Assembly: GCA_013400975.1 (NCBI GenBank)
Contig: WBMZ01012087.1
Span: forward strand, 119,150 to 183,149
Reading direction: 5' to 3'
DNA: 64,000 nt
From: Atrichornis clamosus
Lineage: Eukaryota > Chordata > Aves > Passeriformes > Menuridae
Shown here: positions 9,801 to 24,130 of the stretch, piece by piece
Layout: each line of letters begins with the position of its first letter
How positions within the stretch are numbered: position 1 is the stretch's first letter
Notes under the pieces: model-generated
Told to the model about the DNA's origin: nothing
Databases searched by the model: none
What the model saw: only the letters and a program-made list of their open reading frames with translations
Made by a program: the position numbers and the translations under genes

Positions 9801-12800
9801 TTGTGCTTTCTATATATTAAAGTCTAATTCCCCCACATGCAAACTACTGTTACCTTTCTTTTGTACCTTCAAGGGGGTGACTAAGCCTTGATGTCAGAGA
9901 TCGAATCAGCATTTTGGAAAGGGCCTAGCATGCAAAAACGTGCGAAATATATCTATTCATAAGAAAACGTCTGAAAATGCCAGAGGTTATGCTCGGTTTA
10001 TCTGTCAGCAAGTTTAACTTAAAGTAGGTGGTAGTCAATTTAGTAAATACTTTACTAATATTGTAACTGTAAAGAATCATGAGTGCAGCCTCAGCATCCT
10101 GACCCGTGCACGTTTTAATGACTCTGCTAGGGAAACACGCTGTGTTGCAGATTAGCAATAACATTTAAAACACAAGTAACTTCTGCAAGAAGGTTTGCTT
10201 GTGTACAGTCAGAGTGAAAACAGGAGAGAAAATTGTGCTCTTTAGTTAATCCTGGGAAAGAAAAGTTCTTGTTGTTGTTGCTTATAGATCCAGTGCACTT
10301 GGGCACATCCTCTTCTGAGTAATACTTGTGTAAAGCTATTGACTTTATCAGGGATAATCCTGTGATATTATTTTTTCTGAAGTTTCAGTGCCTCTTCCCT
10401 GGGTCTTCCTCTTCTCCCTCCAGTGTGCTTATTGCAGTCCTTTACATGCAACTGAAGGAAGAGGCAAGAGTGATTTCACACATCAGAGCTGCCTTAAAGG
10501 TTGTTCCATCTGAATTCCTTGTTGCCACATGCCTGCAGACCTGCTTCTGGCACAGAACCCTCTCCCTCCAGCCTGGCCCATTCCCTGGTGATGCCCAGCC
10601 TCCAGAGGCAGCCGAGCTGCAGCAGAGCCCCACAGGCAGGGTGGCAACAGCTTGGGGTTTTTTAAGCCTGGTATTTCCCTGTCACTTTGCCTTTCTCTGT
10701 GAAGTCAGGCCCTGGGCAATGCATTTCCCCTGGATGGTTTCCCAACCCCTCTTAGGAAACGGCAAGGATATTTGCTAATATGATAAACCAACTGGGAACT
10801 GCATCCCCAATTCAATCCCGCCTTAATGTTTCTCCTCACTTGCTTATGTACAAAGTGCCTGCCGTGAGCTGGTAGCTCATAGCTGAACAGTTAATAAATG
10901 TGATATATCCCCAAAGTATCACACCAGATGCCCAGCAGCAGCTTTAAATCAGCAGGGCTACCCCAGACCTGGCAGTGGTGGGGGGCTCTGGTTCACGTCA
11001 CCTTGAAAAGCTTAAACCTCTGAGGTTCTAGAAGTAAAGGTGGGACTTTGACTAGTCACCTTATTGTGGTTTAAATATTACTGCATTGGAAATAAGACCA
11101 CCCACCACCTCACACATGCTGTGTATGCTGCTGCCCTACATGTGGCATTTAGGAAAATAATGAAATTATACCTGTGGGATAGTGCTACTTGGTACCTGGT
11201 TGGCAAGACAAAATAACACTCCTGGTTGTGGAAAAAAAAAAATTGTAAATTAAATATGCTATGAATTGCCTAATTGTGGAGAAAAACATGGGAGGTTGTT
11301 TCACGTCTTTGGCCATTGTCAGAATCAAACTCATGGTACTTCTCAAAATACTGACTGCTTTCCTTTCCCCCCACTTAGGGCAGTGGGTGCCTGGTGGGAA
11401 ATGCTGCTGGGTGTTTCCGTGGATCTGGGATAACTGGGTTGATCTGGAGCTCAGTGGGGTTGCCTCCATCACATTGTGGCTGCTGAACTGTCCCAAGCAG
11501 CCCTCTTTAGTCTGCAATTTCTGAGGAAGCTGCTGTAGTCCCAGATCAGACTTTTCCTTCTGTTCCAGCCCCCCTTAACTTCTCCTGTCTTTCCTCCCTT
11601 CCTTACCTTCACCCAACCACATAATTGCTTTATATTGCTTTAACACGCCAATCTGTGAAACTGCTCCATTTTCTCGGTTATTGGGCTATTTTCCTTGTTC
11701 TTTTGCGATAGAAATCCTAAGAGATTGTGCCTTTTGCACAATAGCAGATTTATGTTTAAGGAGACTGGCAGTCCTTGGAGAATGGGAAGTCTCGTGTCCT
11801 TATCCTCGGATGATGATACTGAAGAGAGGATTTCTAGTACCAGTAGGCTTGGATGTAGGCATATGAAAATGATGCCAAAAGCCTATTTGATCTAAATACA
11901 TGTATTCACAAGTGTGGGGGGAAAAATGCTGATTCTGATATTGAATGCTGCAGTCTGCTTTGTGTTCTAACCTAAGTGGAGCAAGCTGGCTTAAATCATC
12001 AAATATTTTTGAACTCTGCATGGAGGCGGCTGTTGTCTTTCAGAGTGAAGGGAAAGCTGACATGCACTGGCATGCTCGGAGCAGACTTTATAGCACTGAA
12101 TAAGGATCACATCGTATTTAAATCACAACAGGACAAACCACCCAACCTTGCCTACCCTTGGGAGTGGGGAACACCCCTGGCACTTCCTTTTGGGGTGGGA
12201 AAGCTCCCTTCCAGATAGGTCGCAGGTACTGATAAGGAACTTGGAAGCTTTAGTTAAACTGAGTTAATCACGGTTGTTTTCATTTTTATGGTACATGTTG
12301 ATGTGTTTGCAGTGACACCCTCTACTATTTTTTTTCCGTGCTGTTTAAAAAGAAAAACCAAGAAAACAATGTCCTGTTTGCAGTGAACAAGAGCTTGAGG
12401 GTACAGCATGGAAAATGAGTTAGAATTTCTGTCTTGGGAAAAACATATGAATTTTGTGCTGAGTTTTTGATACTGAATGATCAGGTTCTGTTTTTATTAA
12501 AGCAAAACATATATATTGTACAAGGATAAGTGTTATATTTATAAACACTTCCCTGGCTCTACAAGCTCTTGTTCCCTTTGCAAAAAAAGCTGTTCATGCT
12601 GCAATGAAAATACATACATTTAATTCTTAAGGAGAGAGTTTATACATTTTACTCTTAATTCACAAAGAAAGTTTTGCTTAGCAGAAACCTGCAGTTCTTT
12701 TCAAGGCAGCTGCGTGAATTTACATAGGAAATACAAACTGGCACAAAGAATATACTCTTTAAACCTGGAAAGGTCTCTGGTCAGAATCCCTGTTCAGGGA

Positions 12801-12961
12801 TATCTCATTCAGAGGTGTTGCAGTGTGAACACTGGGCATTTTCCTGTGCTGTTCTTTTGGGTTTTTTAGACCAGTTTTAACATTGCTTTTGAGAAGTTAA
12901 AGTTGCAGCACATGTTGGGACTGCAAAACCTGCTAGTTACGTAGTGGACAATTAGAATTAT
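9801..12961. other. Non-coding, no gene recognised
   Basis: Mixed AT-rich DNA with a GC-richer patch at about 10380-10720. A 150-codon frame crosses that patch but has no domain, no good start context and no supporting splice structure, so I do not call it. No recognisable mobile element. Confidence 0.5.
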
Positions 12962-13093
12962 TGAATCACAGAATGGTTTAGGTTGGAAAGGACCATAAAG
13001 CTCAGCTTGTTCCAACCCCTTGCCATGGGCAGGGACACCTTCTACTAGACCACGTTGCTCCAGCCTGGGCTTGAACACTTCCAGGGATGAGGC
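12962..13093 (-). mobile_element. CR1 LINE 3' end, inverted
   Basis: Begins with the inverted CR1 3' signature 'gaatcacagaatggtttagg', followed by 'ttggaaaggacc', 'ccatgggcagggacacct' and 'ttgaacacttccagggatg', the typical order of a bird CR1 3' end read backwards. Compared with the remembered consensus, roughly 15 bases are missing around the 'gttgctccagcctgggc' part. It is 5'-truncated, as usual for CR1 copies. Reading frames running through it on the minus strand are not genes. Confidence 0.92.
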
Positions 13094-16000
13094 ATGATTG
13101 TTTGAAAATATTTTTTCTATGTGAACATCCGTGGGAAGGGTTAAGGGAAGTGCAGTGGTGTTTCAGGTTTGATGGCTCCTGTGTAGAGGCTCTGTCTCTG
13201 CCGGTGTGACACAGCTCATGCGGGTCAGGATTGGGGCTGGCCAGGACCAGGTGCTGTTCCAAGGATGAGGGAAGGGCACATTCTGGGATGAACCCTTTTC
13301 TCTCCATGCTCCAGCTGTGTTTGGGTTGGGCAGCAACAACGCTGCAGGTGGGCACAAGGCGGGTGGTTAGTGGTATCCCCAGGGAGTGGGCTGGATCTGA
13401 GGTGCCCGGGCAGCCCCTGCCCAGCTCCTGGTGCTGACGGTTACACATTTTCCAGAGAGCTGGTAGCAAACCCTCAGCTGCTGGCAAGCTTGTGTGCTGC
13501 CTTCACCACTGGCTTTGGTCTGACCACAGGCATGAAGAAAATGGGTGTCGGGCATGAGCCAATGGCTGGAGGAACCTTGGGTAATCCTTCTGTAACCATG
13601 GGCAGGAGCACGCTGCCCATGATTTGTGAGTTCCTCTGCTTTGAAAGCACCCTGAGTGTGACTGTACCTACATTAACACAGGGAATGGGTTTTCCAAGCC
13701 AAAGAGTCAGTGTGACCTTTGATGGGCTCCACGAAACGGTACAGAGATTATGAAGAAGCAAATTCTGTGCTGAACTGAATGTCTCAACTGAATAATCCTT
13801 CACTGGGCATGGGGGATTTGGGCAGTCAGTAGGGAGGCAGCCTGCACAAAAGCTTTGAGGCTAGCTTACTTTGGGTTAACTGGTATGACAAAATGATGAA
13901 TGCTGAGGTTTTGTGATGCAGCAATTGCACAAATGTTGAAATGTTAATTGTGTGAGCTCAGCTGCCCGGGGCTGGATGTGCTGTCCCTCGGACACGGCTG
14001 CCCCGGCAGCTGCCGACCCAGGGACTGGGGCTTGGCAAAAGCAGTGTGGCTGCTGGGGAGGAGCTCAAGTGTGTGCTCAAGGCTGTCTTGACCCTTGGTA
14101 AAAACAGTTTCTGGCTTTCTTTTCTGTTCTTAGGGTGCAAACGTAGCCCAGAGCAAACTGTCCTTCTGCTTGTTTGTGAGTACCGCCTCTGCCTTTGTGT
14201 GCTGTGTCGATGTGGAGAAGCAGGGTTAGGTAGTCCTGGTTTGACCCAAATGCCTTGACTTTGCAGACAACTACATGGGGCTCTGCTGGGAGCAGAGTTT
14301 ACCTTGCCCAGCCCAGCAGTGGGAACAGTGTTCTGAACAGAGGTTAGAGACCATCTGTGCAGGAGGCAAGTGCAATTTAATGTCAGCTGCGTGGGATAGC
14401 ATGACATGGGCTTTTCTGCAGGCTGTTGACTATTCTGGGATTTAAAAATCAAGTCCTGTGTAAATTGCCCAAAGAGATGGAAGGGTGGAAGCAGACCTCA
14501 GGCCTCCTGATTTCTCTGCGTTTACTTCAACCACAAGATCATGTTTCCCACCAATTTCACACATATGAATGCGTGGATTTGAACACATGAAATCAGAGAC
14601 ACAAATTTAAATGCTGTCTTGAGGCACCTTTGGTCCTTTCTTCTGTTGTTTCTCACATTTGGGGCCTTAGGGGAGGTATGATGAGATCTGATTAGCAGTA
14701 AGTCTGTTAATTATAACTCCTAAATTAGAGCATCAGTGCAGAAGCATTACTTTCTGATTTGGATTAAAAAGCCCTTCATCTCAACAAAGCACAGCCAGTT
14801 GCAGCTGATAGCAGAGTGCACTGTGATGCATCAGATCAAAGTGATGCACTTCACGTGTGATGCCAAAATGGCTAATGAATTACTTAGCCCAAGATTTATA
14901 ACCCACTACTTACTGATTCTCTTGCAAGGTACTACCCAAAGCCATGAGTTTATGTTTAAACTCACCTGATGGTTTATCTTTCTCTTCCACCAGGAGGCTC
15001 CTCTGTGAGGTGTCCAACTTTAAATTTAGTCCAACCTCGTGTGGTCCTTCTTTAAATTCTGAACTTGCGAGAAGTTTTTTCTCAGAGTGGGACTGAACAC
15101 CAGGGCTTTGATCCAGAGAGCTTTGTAGTTCCCTGGCTGTGTCCAGAGCTGCTGGCCTCATGTGTGTTTGCACAGGAGGGTAAAAGATAATGTCTCTCTG
15201 TCACCTTTACACCCTCCTCCCGCTACTCTGCCCTCCTTCAACCACTCACCATCTCAGCTTCCCATGTCAAGGACCTCTCCCAAAATACCTCTGGTTCATT
15301 TTTGCTTGTCAGAAGGTCTCCGTGTGTCCTAAGGATAATGGGAAGGTACTGAGGATCATTACATAGAGCTTGCTGAACAGCTGACTCTCTCTCTGCTTTT
15401 GAAAAGAGGTTTTGGGGGGCTGCAGGCCACTTAGTGCACTAAGCTGTGGGTAGGGTGATTTTTTTACTGCTTTTTTTTCGCTCCTGTGCCAGGGTTATAT
15501 CAGGCTTGAGCAAATCCAGGCTTCTGGAAAACGTTTAGGCTGTAGATTTAAGGGCAGGAGATGTTAAGAGAATCCACCTGGCTTGACATGAAGCCATGAA
15601 AAATAGGAGGGCCATGTGAGAACTGAGTTATTGGAACTTCCCATATTCATCTTTCTTTATGCCAGGCTTCACTAGCCAGCGGTGTGGCCACGTACATAAC
15701 ACAGACTTGCACAGTTGTCTTCAGTTGTAATTTGTCTAAAAATAGGGTAAGACAAAGCACCTATGTCTGTTGGGGTGGAAGTTTGACACAGGTAGGTGAA
15801 ATGGCCTGGCTGTGTACAAAGATACAAGAACAACTATTTTTGCCTTCAGGACTTGTTGGGCAGAAAATAACTCGGTCCTACCAAAGCTGGGACATCTGGT
15901 ACATGAAAGTGTTTTGTAATGAATTGGAAATGGCATTACTGCAATATATATAATAACATGGAGATGGTGCAGTATGGTGTGGGGAACTTGTGTAGAAGAT

Positions 16001-17859
16001 AGAAAATGTCATGGTTTCACATACATTGTGGAAAAGAGAAAATAACTTCAAGTGTAAAAGATATGGAAATTCAGTGAATAAACATCAGTGCATTCGAGGA
16101 TTTTTCATGCAACAAGCTAGATTTATCTTTCACAGAAAAAAATCTATAAACATCAATGACTGCAGTTAGATGAGGAAGTCTGGGTGTGCAAGAAAACCTA
16201 CTTTTCAATAGATCTCAATTTCCTTAAATTCAAACAATCAAACAGTAGAAGTTCTAAGATGTGATTCATTTCTCATTTGTATCAGTTTCATCCAGGACAC
16301 CTCCTGAGATTTGAAAAAAGCTGTGCTGTTTAACACCTGAGTAAGCGAAAACCAGCTTCATTTTTCTGTTTGAGCTCAACAACATTTCAACAGCTTATTT
16401 CTTAACAGGCAAAATGGACTAGAACTGTGAAAATACTCCGGTCACTTTGGGCAATAATTCACCAGGGCTGGGCAACTTGTAAACACATTGAGAAACCGTC
16501 CTTCCAGATTTAACCAAGGGCTGGTTGGAAGTATGACAGAAATCCAACATTTCTTGAAAAGCTGGGATTTCTATTCTTTCATTGTTTTGAGGCAGAAAAA
16601 GTCTCATGAAATGCAGGTGCAGCTCTGACTTCCACCTGAGCAGTGAATGGTTCAACAAAGAACATTATCTCCTTTTTCAGAAGCAGATGTGATGCTCTTA
16701 CCTATCCCATTGCATGGGAAAAGACATGGGAACCTGGAAGTACAAGACCACCTTCATGGAATATCACATATTCCAGTATTTTCGTTAGCTCATGTGTTCA
16801 CAAACTACATCCACATGGTATAATACCCCAGAGACATATAGTATAACATGATGCAGTTTACTTCTAAGTCAGGCCTCTGTTGTATGGCCTAAAAGCTTTG
16901 TAAGAATTTAGCAGCAATATCAAGAAAAACCAATATAAGTGGTCCATTAATGAATAGGTCCTTGAGTGTCAGGAAGCAGACGTTGTTGGAAACTTGTGTA
17001 ATATTACTGTTGGGTTTTATTAATTAAATATAGCTATTAATATGACCTTGGATTTAAACACAATGACCTCTTTTGTGAGTATGATTAGCAGATGTTTACC
17101 ATAATTCTTCACTCTGTGAAAAATGCTTGTTGCACCCAATAAAAACAACCATATTTACTTTGCTAAATCAAATATTTGGAACTTGGGTCTTACTTTATAT
17201 ATCATGGCTCCAGTGTCTTAGACTTTCCAAGTTTAAGGTTGAGAGCCCTTGGAGTAACATATGTGGTAGATCTGGGAGTACAATGACCTATTGTATCAGG
17301 GAGTGCTTTTCCCCCTCTCTTAGGCATTGTATCTACTACAGTGGAACCAGTGTGCTCCACCAGCCTCTGGATTTTATTTTTACAGAAGGGTGAGGAGAGC
17401 ATTTTTGAATCCACAAAGTTTTCTGTATTTTATCCGTTACTTGCGGGCAACTTCCTTTCCAGAAGAACTGCAGCAATGGAAGCAGGAAACACACTTTCAG
17501 TTCTTAAAATAAAGCTGGAAGTTATTTTCCTTTTCAATAGCATCTCACCTAATTTTAGACTTTAAAAAACTTAAAGTTTACTGATAATTTTTTTTTTTCC
17601 TACCAAATCCAGAATATAGAGGTGGTAAATCCTATTATCAAGCCAGATCATCCCCCCAAATGCCACCTGCTGCCCTCAGACTACTTTTTGTGTATGTGAG
17701 TGTTCGTTCGTAGCTGCTGGGGTCAGTTTTAGTAGCGGGTCTGCTGCCTGCTTGTCTGCAGTGCTGAAAGGAAATAGCAAGGGAACAAAACTATGCTTTT
17801 CTTGGGAAACCACTCCCTTTGGAATGGAGAGATATGGCTTGCCACTTTTATTTTGTTTC
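13094..17859. other. Non-coding, no gene recognised
   Basis: GC-richer from about 13160 to 13440 and 13960 to 14330, elsewhere AT-rich. Frames of up to about 164 codons occur in the GC-rich parts on both strands; none has a domain or splice structure I can support. A TTGAGCTCAA palindrome lies at 16370-16379. A run of Ts lies near 17589-17600. Confidence 0.5.
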
Positions 17860-18280
17860 CCCCTCCAAAGTAAGCAACAACACTGCAAGGAATCAGGGCC
17901 AGCAAGAAAAGAATATTATTTAAAAGGCGTCATCTATCTAGCCCAGTGTATTTCAGGAAAAGGAGTCTCCCGCTTCATATTTTAAGGAGTGTAATAAAAA
18001 TAGCAATCGGTTTCAGAAAGGGGCTGACGGACCAGGGAAAGTGACAGCGGCAGCCCAGGGAAATAGTGCTCCATTTATCTGAGCACGCGAGCACATTGAT
18101 AACGCCGCTCTCTGCAGTAGGTGCTATCAAATCCCAGACAATTTGTATCCCCGGTGTGGCAGGTTACTTACATGGGAACAAGTCTCCCTGACATTATTGC
18201 ACATCATCATTAACCAGCTACTGCTGTTGGTTTGCCGTTACCTGCTGGACGATGTTCCTGAGTCATGTCGGATCATTTAT
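17860..18280. promoter_or_regulatory. Candidate conserved non-coding element
   Basis: A repeat-free block with balanced composition and several CpGs set in AT-rich surroundings (for example GATAACGCCGCT near 18098-18109), plus 'ccatttatctgagcacgcga' near 18071. CpGs kept outside a CpG island, with no transposon or coding frame, are what an old constrained enhancer tends to look like. This is inference; no alignment was possible. Confidence 0.28.
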
Positions 18281-19748
18281 TTATCTCACCCTCTTAAGGG
18301 ACCTGCTGCTTCCCAAAAGACACCTGGCCTGGGATCTCTGCCCTTGCTTCCTTTTCCATGGTGGGGAAAAAAATTACTGGGTGCAGCTTCCTTCTTGCTT
18401 TAACCTAAGCAAAGGTTGTGTAACAAAAATTTAACAGGCTGCAAGGAGCAGCTCCAGTGGGCACAGACAAAAGGAGGGGCAGAAGTAATAAGGAAGAAGG
18501 ATGGGCTCCTCTTCTCCATCCTCAGATCTGCTGTTGGCAGGCATGTGGGTGTGTAAGGATCCAGATAAGACTTAACGGCTCTAGGTGGGATATCCTGCTT
18601 TCTGAAGATCTTTAATCAGTTGGACTGGCATCCTATAAGCACAATTCTTGATTATCTTTCTTGGCATGTTTTGGTTTCCTTTTCCTTTGTTCAGTAATAT
18701 TTGTGATTATTGTCTATTATTAAAATGCTAGCTCCTTTGCAGCTTGCAACCTGAAGACTTTTTTTTTTCTTTTTGGCCAGTTTTTAAAGTCCTATTTGGT
18801 GATTTTTCCAGCCTGATTTGTTTTATTTTTCAGTAGTACTTACCCCTTTACTGAAAATATGGGAGTAGAGAGTCACTTTACAAGTCTTTGGAAGCCAATT
18901 GCAAAATCTCCATTGAAGCCAGTGCATCTCTTGATTTGTAGTTGACAGTTTGCCCCATTTTATCTATCCTAAATAGTTACAGGTTAGGTCACTCGGGAGG
19001 GAAGGCTATAATTTTGTCTGAAAGCACAGTTTGGTGAAACTATGATATCAGCACAACTATTATAAAACATGAAGTGCTTTGTCTTCTCCCTTATAAAAAT
19101 GTGTAATTTCTACCCATTATCAGTATTATTACAAGAGTCCTTGCAGTAAACTTGTCTTTTGATAGGCAGAAACTTGTCTCTGCTAGGAATGAATACAGTG
19201 AAGTGTAACATCTCTTTTAAAGGAGAATAAATAACACAAGTGAAGTTTACTAGAACATAATAAAGCCGTTTCCAGGAAAGCTGCTGCAGAGTCAGGTAGG
19301 ACATGCTGAAGATTTATACTTGGGGTGAACATGTGCAAGTACCATAATGATGCTGTAGAGAACATTGGAGTAAAATATTTGATCAACAAATATGCCTAAA
19401 GAAAATACATGGTTTGGATTTATGACTGGCTTTGGGATTACAGGACAGTTAAATGAAAGTTCCTTTAAATATATGCATGAAAACATCATCGTGGAGGTCA
19501 GGTCTAGCATAGTTTCCTCTTTCCTAGACAGAACAAACCTTGACTGCCCACCAATCCACTGGATTGTTTGTGGATTCAGGGATGGAGAAGCTGCACAGTG
19601 AAAGGTTGGCCTCAACATCATACAACTCACTGTGTAGCTGCTACCACATGAAGGATTTTAAAACCAAAGTGTGGCTTATCCTGGCTAGGTGTGCAATTGT
19701 TTTGAACTAATTCAGTCAAGAATCAGGAGATTTATCATGAAATAAAGC

Positions 19749-19766
19749 AAAAAAAAAAAAAAAAAA
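19749..19766 (+). repeat. Poly(A) run of 18
   Basis: A pure A run preceded by AATAAA at 19741-19746 and followed by a purine-rich tail. It could be the tail of an old retrocopy, but the hexamer is only two bases from the run and I see no target-site duplication or recognisable body, so I treat it as a simple repeat. Confidence 0.85.
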
Positions 19767-22700
19767 GAAAAGGAAAAAGGTCCATAAAAAGGGTGGCGTA
19801 GCAGCCGTGATTAAGGAAGAAGATTACTGTTGGTTTATTGATTCAGTCTTCAGCTTGCCATCTCAATCAGGGCTTTTTTGGGGTTACTCTTATTAATATT
19901 TATACTTTAGTACCATGTGCCAATTAGAATAGATTGTAGTTAAGTCTCCAGGTCTGAAAATATTAGGCCCCATGTAGCACAGTGTTTGCATCGCATGCTA
20001 CTGGAAAGAGACACTTCAGTCTGGAAACCTGGTGCTGAGCACAGATAAAGGCCAGTTCTCTCTGCAGTGCAAGAAGCAGGTTTTGTGGTCATCCTTCCTG
20101 GGAATGCCAGAGAAAGAGGATTGCAGAAGGCTGTTGTGCCAAGGCTTTTGAGTTTTGAGGGAAGTCACTCTGGCCAAGCCCGTCTTCCCCTGCATGTGAG
20201 AAATGTTCCTCAGGCTCATGTTGAAGGTCTTCTTTCCCCCGCAGAGAACTCAGTTTTGGGGCATTTTTATCTTGGGTGATGTTGTCTGTTTGCTGGGCCT
20301 GGGTTAGCACAGCACCTTGGTGATGTAGGGTCTTATTCTGCAATGGGAAGCACAAATTATAGGAGCTCTTGAGGTCTTCCCTGTGGTTTGAGCTGAGAAT
20401 GGGATAGTTGAAGACTTACTTTATTTTTTCCTGTGTAGAGGGAAACATGAGAACTCCTTGTTGTGAAGTGGCAGAACTGAGTCACTGGGGGTTTAGTCAA
20501 AGAAGAAACACATAAGTGCAAACCAGAATAAGAAATGTGCTTTCTTCATTACTCATTATACCACAATGGGAATCAAAATCACTCAAAAATTGTTGTAACA
20601 GCTATATGTTGCTTAGATAAAATAGTCTGGAAAGGAGAGATTTTGTGGGAATCGCTTCTGATTTATGCAATACAATATGCGAAGCCAACTTGCTGTGATT
20701 TTTTCCAGTTATGTGCAATTATGTTAGATTTAATCAAAGAACTTTGAATTACTTGCATTGTTCCGTAGCGCTTGCATGGTACCTCTGGGTGTCACTGAAT
20801 GAGTTGTGGCCATTTAAGTGTATTGCTCTTGCAAACAACACAGTGGGAAAATTAATTTAAAATTTCCTTTTATATCCAGATGCTTAATTTTTAGAGCTGC
20901 CCTATGTTCTGTGTTGGTTTTCTGTATTTGAAGCATAAATCCTATTTTTTAAGACAAACTGTAAGCAATTCTATTTTGCCCTTACAGTATAAAGAGATTT
21001 ACTGTATAATTTACTGGGAATGGGGGCTGAGTTTAACCTATTGTGTGAAACCCAGTCCTTAACCTCCCTTTCCTGCTTCCAAATGGATAGCCAGTGTGTC
21101 GAGATTTTGCCTTGTGTGGGATAACACACTTCAGCAGATATTCCCCTCTAAAAAATGTGCTGTGCTGCTCAGCCCACGGGACAGAGCCATCTCACCCTTA
21201 TGGTCCACAAATGATGGAGTCACCAACCCTTGGCTGGTTGGGATGATGGGGTTGTCAGCTCTGGAGAGCAGATTTGAGGTTGGTGGGGGCACGTGGGAAT
21301 ATTTGGGTAACCAGTTCTTCATGAACCCACACCCCGCCAGCCTCTGCAGCGGCCTTTCATGCGTGTGGAGCTGCAGAAGTGTGTTTGCTCTGTGCCGTCA
21401 CTCACAAGTGCACTTCACTATCATTAGAGGGAGGGATTTATTAATTTCTCCCATTTAAGAAGGTTTAATTAGTTCCTGTAATATTTCACATTTTAAGTAG
21501 AGGAAAGATACAAAATGGCTCCTGAGGAAAACGGAGCCACCTCAAAGGGAGAAGCCCTTCTCCAAGTCCTTACCATGGGAAGCCTTTGTGAAAGCAAAAA
21601 CGTGACAGCAAAGTCTTGTTAGTTCTCAGCACCTACTTGATTTAGTAATTATTTTTTATATAGCAACTACCTTGCAGCAGTTGGAGTTGTATATGAATCT
21701 TCTTGGTGCAAATCCATGTGTAGGGCAAAATATATCACATGACAAGGTGTTGGCCAGTTGTTTCTGCAAAAGGCAAAACTCTTGCCTGCCTTGACTCGTG
21801 CTGGGGTCGGCACTGGCAACCCCTCCACTGCTGTGTTGGTGCCATGGTCAGAGCTCTCTTGGAAGGCAGAGCATGGGGGGCTTAGAAGCTTCACAGCCCC
21901 TGAGAAATACATTTTGTATCATTTTTCAGAAAGACCTTAACTTTGTGTATCAGCAATTCAACACATTTGGAGTTTGGTTAATCTTGCAATGGTTGTGAAA
22001 GAAACGTACTCTTTTTAGTAAATCTATGTCTTAGAAAATACAATAATTGCTATTTAGTCACACAAAATAAATAGCTACATAAAAATGAGCTTGTCCCCTA
22101 GGAAAAGATATAGAGGCTAAAAAAATTTATTATTTTTGTTGATCTTTGGCTGCTCTCTTGCAGCTGCTGGAAAGGTGGCTTTGCATTTGCAGAGCTTGGT
22201 GGACAAATAAAGGAGTAAATAAAAGGGTTTGCTGACGCAAGCGTCGTGAGGAACGCGCAGCACGTGAGTGGAAAACCACTCCAATGGGCAAACAAAGCGA
22301 TGTGCTGCCTTGAGTATCCCTGGCAAGTCTGGGAGGAGTGGAAAGCAGTAGTGATTTTTTGTCTTTTTTAGTGTGAATGTTTTTAAAACATTGCCGACTG
22401 TCAGTGTCAACAAAGAAGTACAGAGGAAGAAGAGCAGAAATAAAAGCATGACTGGAAAGGTGCATCAGAATACAGTAATTACAGAAGCTTTATTTTTGCT
22501 GCCTTTGATGCCAGCATAAGTATGTGAAAACTAATGCACTGCAGAGGACAGGTTTGTGGTTGAAATACACTTGATAGATTTTGACAAATTAAACAGTTGT
22601 AAAGATGTTTGGAAGTTTTCCAGATCTTTACTGTTATTTATGTCACTGAACTAAAAAATCAGTGGTTAATTTGCAGTTCTTATAATTTTTATGATACTTA

Positions 22701-24111
22701 TGTTGTTGTAAATTTAGCAGCGTGCGGCATCAACTCAGCGGGATACATTTTATGTTGTCAGCTACCTTTTGATATCATAATAGATTTCAGTTGCCAAAGC
22801 TTTGAGGAGAGAATAAAATGTTGGAGTGTGCCGTGTGAGCTCCTGGATCAGACCCAGGTAGGAGAGGAGTCGGCGCAGGGTGGTTGCTGAAGCCAGACCT
22901 GGTCCTTGGGGGACAGCGGGGGATACTCCAGAGTCCTCTGCCCGTGGTGATAAATGTGTTTTAAGTGGTAAGGAAGGATGAGATGCTGATAGGATTGGGG
23001 CCTGTGATATCACTGATGGGTCTTTGCAGTTTGAGTGGCTGCTTACAGCTGATAATGGCAGCAGTGCAGAGCTGCTCGGGTCTTGTCCCACCACATGCTC
23101 CTGACCCTGCATCCCAGCAGCGCCCGGTGTGGGCTGCGGTAATGCGTGGCACGTTGAGAATTGTCTTGCAGCAGTTGTCAAACTCATGGGTTTCTCAGTG
23201 TGTAGCCTGGTTTTGGGGAACTCTCCACACCCAGTTTATTTCTGCTGGTGACTTTCTCCATATGTGGTGGCCAACAGTGTGTTTCTAGGGTAAATACAAG
23301 CTAGAGAGAGGGCAAGTGAATCTCCAGCATGACACAGTTGGATGTGGGAGCAGCTTCTGTCCCTGTGGGATGGCACTGATCAAAAAGGGAAAGTTCTAAC
23401 TGGAGTTTTACAGAATGCCTCTGATACCTGAATCCACACATTTTGCAAGCTTTTTTTATAGATACTTTTTGCAGTATTTTTCTTTTTATGAGGACTCTCT
23501 AGTCTCTGTATTTACAGACTTTTCTTCGGTTGTGTCCTGTCCCGGAAGAGGGAGAGAGATCTTAAGTTTAGGTGACTTAAAGAAGAGATGTAGTTGTTTT
23601 CCTCTTGGGAGGGTTTTTTTTAGTGGGTTAAATATACTGGTTTTAGTCCGAGGAGTGAGACCTGCCTCGGGAATATGTGACACACGAAATGGACTTTTTA
23701 TAAAGCATAGCCATGCCCTTCCCATCTTCCATGTCTTTCAACATTTGCCCTTTGCCTTCTAAGCCTGAAAATGGGAGAATCTATTAACGGTTGTTTCCTC
23801 AGTGTTTGTGGCATTAGCCACGTTTCTCAAGGGCGTTTCATGTGCTCTTTCCACTCTAACGGGATTGTCCATTGAGTTCAGCTCTGGCACATTGGGGATC
23901 TTCTTTTTCAGATAGCTGATTAAGCTGAACCTTGCTCATCCGTAGGTAATCCCAAAATACGCAAATTGTTAGCATGAGATTGGTTTCTGAACGTTTTTAG
24001 GTTTATAATTAAGCGCTTTGTAGTTGTCCTCCACCTCCACCTCCCTCCTCATCGGAGTCTTTAGCCCTGCTGACTCCAGCTCTCCCATTCCCTTTTTCTT
24101 TCTTGATCTTC

Positions 24112-24130
24112 TTTTTTTTTTTTTTTTTTT
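24112..24130 (+). repeat. Poly(T) run inside a polypyrimidine tract
   Basis: Nineteen consecutive Ts within a C/T-rich strand from about 24079 to 24147. Strong strand asymmetry; no coding meaning. Confidence 0.9.

Noticed and set aside
10326..10778. 150-codon + strand frame
   Set aside because: No domain; reflects a GC-rich patch.
13002..13487. 161-codon minus-strand frame
   Set aside because: It runs into the inverted CR1 fragment and has no recognisable domain.
13958..14452. 164-codon minus-strand frame in a GC-rich patch
   Set aside because: Low-complexity, no domain, no splice or start support.
19741..19766. AATAAA plus poly(A) as the tail of a processed retrocopy
   Set aside because: The hexamer is too close to the A run, and no body or target-site duplication was found.
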